64,000 nucleotides of DNA. Origin: Sympetrum striolatum. Lineage: Eukaryota > Arthropoda > Insecta > Odonata > Libellulidae. Shown here one piece after another: positions 62,201-64,000 of this stretch. The notes beneath the pieces were generated by a model. That model ran no database searches, was not told where the DNA came from, and saw only the letters and a list, made by a program, of their open reading frames with translations. The stretch lies in the NCBI GenBank assembly GCA_947579665.1, contig OX388350.1, forward strand, positions 82,293,152-82,357,151, given 5' to 3'. The position numbers and the translations under genes were made by a program. The number at the start of each line of letters is the position of its first letter. Position 1 is the first letter of the stretch.

Positions 62201-63814
62201 CGATTAAGTGACATTTGATCAACACGTAGTCCATCAAGCGTCCTTTCAGTCCCCCTAGGGGAAACTAGTTTCTCACTGCTAAAGGATTTAGTAGTCACCA
62301 AATCATCTGGTATAACTCATTTTAAGAGAGCTTTTCATCAAATTATACCATAATAACCATATGCTAATATTACCCCTATCTTAAAAGTTTAGCAAACATT
62401 TGTCATGTCGCAACAAGAACAGACTATAGTAGTGACAAATAGTTTGTTAGACAAATAGATTGTTTAAAAAAATTGTTATGTGTCAAGGTCCTTTTTCAGC
62501 CATTTTATTATGTTCTCTAGTAATAAATGCCCAAGAATGAGGAAGAAAAACTGTATTTGGTCACTGGATGTCATACTGAGGAATAGATCAATATTATTCC
62601 CGTTGATAACTTGAATAATGGCACTGTCGTTGAAATGTCTGAGGCCCTTCAGTTGTCTTAACTGAAGAGGAATTGAAAGCACCAATGAAGGCCAACATAT
62701 GCTGTTGCGCAGAAAATAGATGGATTTAGATACAATGGGAGCTTAAATTGTCTTATCCAAAGATGAATTTGTGCTTTCAAGTTTCTATTCCTCAGTCTTG
62801 GTATTTATTCAATTCAGGAAAAATGGAAAATACTTGTTCTTTCCCTGCAAATATTACGAATAAATTCCTCTCAGGTTCTCAGCCGGATTAAATTGGAAAA
62901 TATTTGAGGGGTTTACGTTGATATCACATTCATTATCTTTTACTTTACTTCAGTGTTTGCGCCACTCAAGTGCAAAAGATCCATATAATAGACTTATTAG
63001 CGATCTCTGTGTTATCACATACAATAAGGTGTCATTATTTTTAAGTTTCTAAATTTCAATTTTCTCTAGTAAAACCCATTTTCTTGTCAAACTAAATAAG
63101 GTATCATAAATGAAATAGTATAAATTCTATCAATACCACCTCATTTCTAGCATAAACAACTATATTTGTCTGTTCTGTCACAATGCATGAAAAAGCTAAA
63201 TATGTACTGAAGGATGTTTGCAATTGTTTTTTTTTAATCAGCTTGTTATGACTTCAAGCCAAAATTTTAAAAGGTTAATACTTGGGATATGAATATGTGG
63301 GTATCCTCTATGCTTTATGTTTGAAGATTTCCAACCAGATAATACATTAGTGAGTAACTAAGCAAAATAAGTAGGTAACCATGTTTTAGATTGACCTAAG
63401 TATTATTTTTTGATGTTTTACGTTATTCCTGATTTTGAAGCAGTGATGTTTGGTCATTTGAATGTTTATGTATGATTAGAAAAAATAGGAAACATTTTCT
63501 ACATAATAGATAATAATAGAATAGATAATATTCTTGTTCAAGAATAGAAAATATTCTTGAACAACAATTTATTACTTGTCTCTCAGCAAATTAAGTATGA
63601 TTCAGATGGAAATCTTAACTTGGTGTTTTCTTTTCAAAATTTCCATTCCAATAATCTATTGAGTATTTATTTCATCCAAATAATATTTTTTGTAATCTCC
63701 AGAAAAGAAAAACGCATCAATTTTTGAACCTCGACCAAGTGGCAATGGATATCGTGTGAAGCCAGGGATCAAATTTCACCTTTATATAAACACAGCGCCA
63801 TGTGGGGATGCAAG
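32220..63814 (+). CDS. Adar: ADAR, adenosine deaminase acting on RNA (5' part; 3' end beyond window)
   Basis: Ten exons join in frame: 32220-32253 (first Met provisional), 43417-43970, 45564-45718, 45903-46035, 46328-46385, 48656-48812, 51159-51244, 56292-56505, 58813-59111 and 63703-63814, about 600 residues so far. In order: a basic region ('[11 protein letters not shown]', '[10 protein letters not shown]'), dsRNA-binding domain 1 ('[19 protein letters not shown]' and '[20 protein letters not shown]'), a linker ('[15 protein letters not shown]'), dsRNA-binding domain 2 ('[20 protein letters not shown]' and '[20 protein letters not shown]') and the deaminase start with HAE (59036-59044) and PCG (63798-63806). 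The enzyme converts A to I in double-stranded RNA in the nucleus. The second zinc Cys and the C-terminus lie beyond the window. Confidence 0.95.
33515..33600 (-). mobile_element. Possible tRNA-derived SINE fragment
   Basis: The minus strand reads AGGGCTCCCGGATAATCATG, then CGGGTAGCGT (box-A-like), and further on CCTGAGTTTAATTTCC (box-B-like). The spacing is tRNA-like but the fold is poor. It could also be chance. Confidence 0.3.
33601..34854. other. ADAR intron 1 DNA, nothing recognised
   Basis: Several short open frames (for example 33690-33887) match no family I know and lack coding character. No clear repeat is seen. Confidence 0.4.
34855..35520 (-). repeat. CTCCATATACGAAG repeat family, copy C (reverse orientation)
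   Basis: It begins at the plus-strand left with AATCTGATGTGGCCAGCACA and ends CATATGGGGAAAGTT-like, i.e. the inverse order of copies A and B, with the single-unit arrangement. It includes GGTTTATCAGTATTTCATGA and CCGGTTAACCGATTTACTCC. It is diverged from the copies at 13-15 kb. Confidence 0.7.
35521..36839. other. ADAR intron 1 DNA, nothing recognised
   Basis: No gene, RNA or repeat that I can name. The open frame at 36025-36288 has no recognisable domain. Confidence 0.4.
36840..37585 (+). pseudogene. hAT-type transposase-like relic (GTF2IRD2/ZBED5-like)
   Basis: Frames at 36870-37240 and 37233-37583 give '[18 protein letters not shown]', 'KKHNKECHF'-like zinc-finger remains, then '[20 protein letters not shown]', '[20 protein letters not shown]' and '[20 protein letters not shown]'. 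The order matches the N-terminal half of the transposase-derived proteins that carry S-x-DxS-x-D-x-A/DTAQL. Frame changes show that it is dead. Confidence 0.6.
37651..37698 (-). ncRNA. Hammerhead-ribozyme-like motif in the Penelope terminal repeat
   Basis: On the minus strand: stem I CUGUU/AACAG; core CAGAGGA (CUGAUGA with U4 changed to A); stem II GGUG, loop CUUUAA, CACC; core GAAAC; a minimal CCGG stem III; cleavage triplet GUC just before AACAG. All parts of a Penelope-type minimal hammerhead are present and in order. The U4 change probably weakens or abolishes cleavage. Confidence 0.6.
38094..38298 (-). repeat. 3' LTR of the Gypsy element
   Basis: 205 bp, matching the 5' LTR at 42585. 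The gag-pol frame runs 17 bases into it before its TAG stop. Confidence 0.95.
38282..42529 (-). CDS. Gypsy Gag-Pol polyprotein
   Basis: One frame of 1415 residues, from an ATG about 50 nt after the primer site. Gag has a Gln-rich start and two CCHC zinc knuckles ([14 protein letters not shown] and [14 protein letters not shown], residues about 270-305). Protease has the ADTG active site near 354. Reverse transcriptase has '[12 protein letters not shown]' near 656. RNase H has 'ITDHKP' near 874. Integrase has an HHCC zinc motif ('[16 protein letters not shown]' to 'CDAC', about 1030-1063) and catalytic Asp, Asp and Glu around 1093, 1148 and 1183. The end has '[10 protein letters not shown]'. 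There is no frameshift between gag and pol. Its intact state fits recent activity. The tRNA-Ser primer suggests a Mag-like clade. Confidence 0.96.
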   Translation of the reverse strand: MEDLASRLIEMLELQRQQNLEQRQQNQEQRLQMEKLIARLPDYGESTASSSASSFSTIPSFMPFDSLAELWKDYWARFQTFAMANSVPSDRLPKIFLTNQTTATYKLLSTLAAQQSPPKDVNNLSMGDIVEFMETQFDPRRFIVRERFKFWSEMQRKVGESIQELAARIRQDAAKCDFSSIRDPQDEAMRTKFMCSVNNEAVLKTLFKIPDDQLNFSKAIQVALETEDAAKVAKETVYGPAKELVGKLRDKKSQSEGKIIVPRLKKDFPVGTCPRCGKINHRSEDCRFKNAACNFCKKKGHIEKVCLSKKRQSKEMMNRITAKPIQEVNNICSRQRGPLIQPLYFHGNRFDFQADTGSCDNFCGRDVWSYCGKPKLLPPNFLYIGANGKPLTVLGRFTYRVATDRSKEEKEIEFVVLRKSLNLLGRISLRQLGVDVNSLLSNPRVSDNICAITSDQNIGVSLERRCRQLCDEFPDLFKSELGCLRDFELDVKFKSDAKPVFCKPRTVPLSLLDDLNAAYDAGIKRGIWLPVQFNDWGTPVVPIRKAPLPGEKKANLRVCGDYSVSVNHQLETHRHPIPLPEDLMRKLGGGYFFTKIDLADAYNQVRLTPESQRRLALSTHRGVMLQTRLPFGISSAPGYYQEIMEQLTSDLEGVAVYLDDILVSGINAEEHLRNLRLLFQRLQEKGLRCRLEKCSFAQASVEYLGHTLSRQGISKGSKVDAVLKMPPPSNVSKLRSFLGSVQFYAKFIPDLSTLSEPLVRHTRKDQPWNWGPRENAAFQHLKEVLCSEAVLAHFDPNMKIGISCDASDVGIGAVLFHRYPDGSERPIANASKMLTHTQRRYSQIHKEALAVIFGLKKFHQFLYGRNFILITDHKPLIAIFGPTKGIPVMAANRLARWALILSQYDYSVEYRTTKDHGNADALSRLPLEYDANFDAEEEKADVSMVCEVRDLSLRLDPCKPNLLRKESSRDPVISKVIRYVNEGWPNSDSEETKPLKKMEDYLTVDNGCLFYGTRVIIPTSLRRRVLNLLHLGHFGIQRMKQLARSVVYWPHIDEDIERMARSCDACAEHQNRPPKPVNHPWMLPEKPWSRIHVDHAINFLGTNWLVLVDAYSKYPCIHLTNSISAKATIELLEEDFSHFGYPHALVSDNAPIFHSEEFQAWCGERGITHLSGAPYHPATNGAAERLIQTFKQSLRKSSLTAKAALQEFLMQYRRTPLNSGYSPSELLNGRQIRGKIDALIPSPASVAQGKQAKMAFKCQLSAKTKVAAVSKHQYTVGAPCYALYYGPKRNKEPRWIPAVVVRVLGPRNVKVRVLPRGPVWQRHIDQLQPRYGADQDNDPGEMYSADDSTHPPSTFPSRLVLGKASSEDQPTRRPKRRWPADSPFGPDNLRRSERLRRRKIASGEPSAGGEMLRSH
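38299..38308 (-). other. Polypurine tract of the Gypsy element
   Basis: GGTGGGGAGA on the minus strand, directly before the 3' LTR; it primes plus-strand DNA. It lies inside the coding frame. Confidence 0.8.
42562..42580 (-). other. Primer binding site of the Gypsy element (tRNA-Ser)
   Basis: On the minus strand TGGCGCAGTCGGTAGGATT starts 4 nt after the 5' LTR. From memory of eukaryotic tRNA-Ser 3' ends (...CCTGCCGACTGCGCCA) it is complementary apart from one G.U position. tRNA-Ser primers are known from the Mag group. Confidence 0.7.
42585..42789 (-). repeat. 5' LTR of the Gypsy element
   Basis: 205 bp, the same as the 3' LTR by eye, with the short inverted ends TGTT...AACA. Confidence 0.95.
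43135..43290. repeat. Fold-back at the 5' end of the Penelope-like element
   Basis: The segment from ATGGAATATGCAGAAGTCGG to its complement forms an almost perfect 70-bp hairpin with a centre near 43210. Both arms encode the Penelope peptide 'HRLLHIPLS'. This is the inverted duplication expected from twin priming or end rearrangement. It ends 125 bp before ADAR exon 43417. Confidence 0.75.
43417..45718 (+). CDS. Adar: ADAR exons with basic region and dsRNA-binding domain 1
   Basis: Exons 43417-43970 and 45564-45718. The first has a Ser-rich N-terminal part, the basic 'SPNKRKRQ' and 'GKRQRLD' clusters (possible nuclear signals) and the first half of the domain. The intron falls after 'FTISVE', the usual position inside the domain. 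The second exon supplies '[20 protein letters not shown]', with the RNA-contacting Lys cluster. Confidence 0.93.
46183..46212. repeat. (AT)n microsatellite in an ADAR intron
   Basis: About 14 perfect TA/AT repeats, 115 bp upstream of the exon at 46328. Confidence 0.9.
47055..47885 (+). repeat. Array of box-B-like units, copy 3
   Basis: GGGTTCGATGC-type boxes near 47218, 47386, 47549 and 47711, a spacing of 162-168 bp, within sequence shared with the arrays at 13.9 and 16.1 kb. The right end has ACCCTCTCGATATGAAGCCG and AACATTTTACTTGTATAAGA, matching (inverted) the outer end of the copy at 16085. This is probably the fullest copy. Confidence 0.7.
48656..56505 (+). CDS. Adar: ADAR exons with dsRNA-binding domain 2
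   Basis: Exons 48656-48812, 51159-51244 and 56292-56505. They join as '[20 protein letters not shown]' and '[19 protein letters not shown]'. The last exon goes on into a linker rich in Ala and Ser ('[20 protein letters not shown]') leading to the deaminase domain. Confidence 0.95.
48813..51158 (+). other. ADAR intron, nothing recognised
   Basis: AT-rich. No gene or known element is seen; the open frames near 49654-49948 have no domain. Confidence 0.5.
52535..53420. repeat. Degenerate tandem repeat of about 124 bp
   Basis: The block CTTCATTTTTAACCAA...CTTAATGCAAAAATGAAT recurs near 52807, 52931, 53053 and 53181, with a weaker copy before it. Flanking segments at 52540 (AATACTCAGGGAATTTGGTG) and 53335 (AATACTCAGGAG, GATTTGGTGGGTAA) also resemble each other. 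It starts near a CAGGGTGTCCGC end that resembles a hAT or similar terminal repeat, but no matching right end is seen. Confidence 0.6.
53421..56291 (+). other. ADAR intron, nothing recognised
   Basis: Nearly 3 kb of AT-rich intron with no open frame or repeat that I can assign. Confidence 0.5.
57185..58110 (+). pseudogene. Mariner-like transposase relic
   Basis: Plus-strand frames give pieces such as '[20 protein letters not shown]' (with one frame correction) and '[11 protein letters not shown]', recalling the 'KFVPRLLTxEQK' block of mariner transposases. The rest is scrambled by stops. The family assignment is weak. Confidence 0.4.
58296..58672. repeat. GC-rich inverted and direct repeat cluster (DNA-transposon ends)
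   Basis: The block TTCAGACAGGACGACTTTTT with GCCGGC and CACGGCAC is present near 58305, 58530 (TTTCAGATGGGACGAC) and 58585 (TTTCAGACGAGACGACTTTT), and inverted near 58645. It is much richer in GC than its surroundings. It looks like nested termini of one or more non-autonomous DNA transposons. Confidence 0.55.
58813..63814 (+). CDS. Adar: ADAR deaminase domain exons (start of domain)
   Basis: Exons 58813-59111 and 63703-63814. '[16 protein letters not shown]' leads to '[15 protein letters not shown]' and '[20 protein letters not shown]'. His binds zinc and Glu is the proton shuttle; Thr replaces the Cys seen before HAE in human ADARs, a position outside the catalytic set. The next exon has '[20 protein letters not shown]', with the first zinc Cys. 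The remaining motifs are beyond the window. Confidence 0.95.
60272..60468. repeat. Fold-back element with 68-bp arms in an ADAR intron
   Basis: GCTTTATTGAGATGCAAATT, then ACAGTTACACAGAGGAATTT and GATAACAC, is mirrored after a 60-bp loop by GTGTTATCAAATTCCTCTGT and so on, with only a few mismatches. It would form a stable RNA hairpin in the ADAR pre-mRNA. Confidence 0.8.
61190..61700 (+). mobile_element. Penelope-like element fragment
   Basis: The open frame at 61194-61388 reads '[20 protein letters not shown]' and '[16 protein letters not shown]', matching the segment between the RT and nuclease of the Penelope-like element at 37.6-43.3 kb. Downstream sequence is a relic. It is in the sense orientation in the ADAR intron. 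Confidence 0.6.
61701..63702 (+). other. ADAR intron, nothing recognised
   Basis: AT-rich intron DNA up to the acceptor AATCTCCAG at 63702. A short direct repeat TAGATAATA...ATTCTTGTTCAAGAATAG near 63508-63565 is the only pattern noticed. Confidence 0.5.
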
Positions 63815-64000
63815 GTGTGTAAACTCTTTCTTTTCCTCTCTAAATGTGATTCTCAAATGTCAGTAATTGGAAAAACTTTCTTTTGTTTCACCAGACCTTC
63901 CACCCTTAATTGTATGAAGGCCATTATATTGATTTTAAATGGAACTATGGTTCAATTTAAAATTAATATAGTGGTGGGTATTTTAAAATCCAGGAATTAA

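Noticed and set aside
1..64000. CRISPR arrays, bacterial operons, riboswitches, rRNA or intact tRNA genes
   Set aside because: The window is eukaryotic. The repeats lack the CRISPR pattern, and the box-B-like copies lack a full tRNA cloverleaf.

Overview
The window is eukaryotic and looks like an arthropod genome, most likely an insect. Genes carry many GT-AG introns of 0.1 to 11 kb, intergenic DNA is AT-rich, and much of the space is Penelope-like, LINE, Ty3/Gypsy, piggyBac-like, Tigger-like and MITE sequence. The host proteins are closest to insect DDI1 (Rngo) and insect-type single-gene ADAR. The species cannot be fixed from the sequence. The lineage should still make selenoproteins, which argues against the insect orders that lost selenocysteine.

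Three host genes can be read exon by exon. (1) Minus strand, 4779 to 3156: a five-exon PRXL2/FAM213 (selenoprotein U family) thioredoxin-like protein. Its peroxiredoxin-like CxxC site is written TGA-x-x-TGT, giving a U-x-x-C site. A well-formed SECIS stem-loop lies in its 3' UTR (2969-3038), followed by a poly(A) signal. This is the main discovery of the window: a UGA-decoded selenoprotein U. (2) Plus strand, 5339 to 22870: a complete seven-exon DDI1/rngo gene (ubiquitin-like, retroviral-type aspartyl protease and UBA domains, 458 aa). It diverges from the selenoprotein gene across about 560 bp between start codons. (3) Plus strand, about 32220 to beyond the window end: ADAR, with two double-stranded-RNA-binding domains and the start of the adenosine deaminase domain (HAE and PCG zinc and catalytic motifs). 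The 3' part of ADAR lies outside the window.

Layout: 0.2-1.7 kb degenerate LINE and Penelope fragments; 2.5-4.9 kb selenoprotein U; 5.3-22.9 kb DDI1, with introns holding LINE, MITE and LTR fragments and an inverted repeat pair that encloses exon 4; 24.1-30.0 kb a three-level nest (LINE, then a TTAA-flanked piggyBac-like element, then a Tigger/pogo element); 30.0-37.6 kb MITEs, fold-backs, a hammerhead-like motif, ADAR's first recognised exon and a hAT relic; 37.6-43.3 kb a Penelope-like element split by a full-length, very young Gypsy element with identical-looking LTRs; 43.4-63.8 kb the ADAR exons, with introns holding box-B-like arrays, tandem repeats, fold-backs and DNA-transposon relics.

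The genes do not form an operon. The selenoprotein and DDI1 probably share a bidirectional promoter region. The many inverted repeats inside DDI1 and ADAR introns would fold into double-stranded RNA, the substrate of the ADAR enzyme encoded next door; that link is inference.
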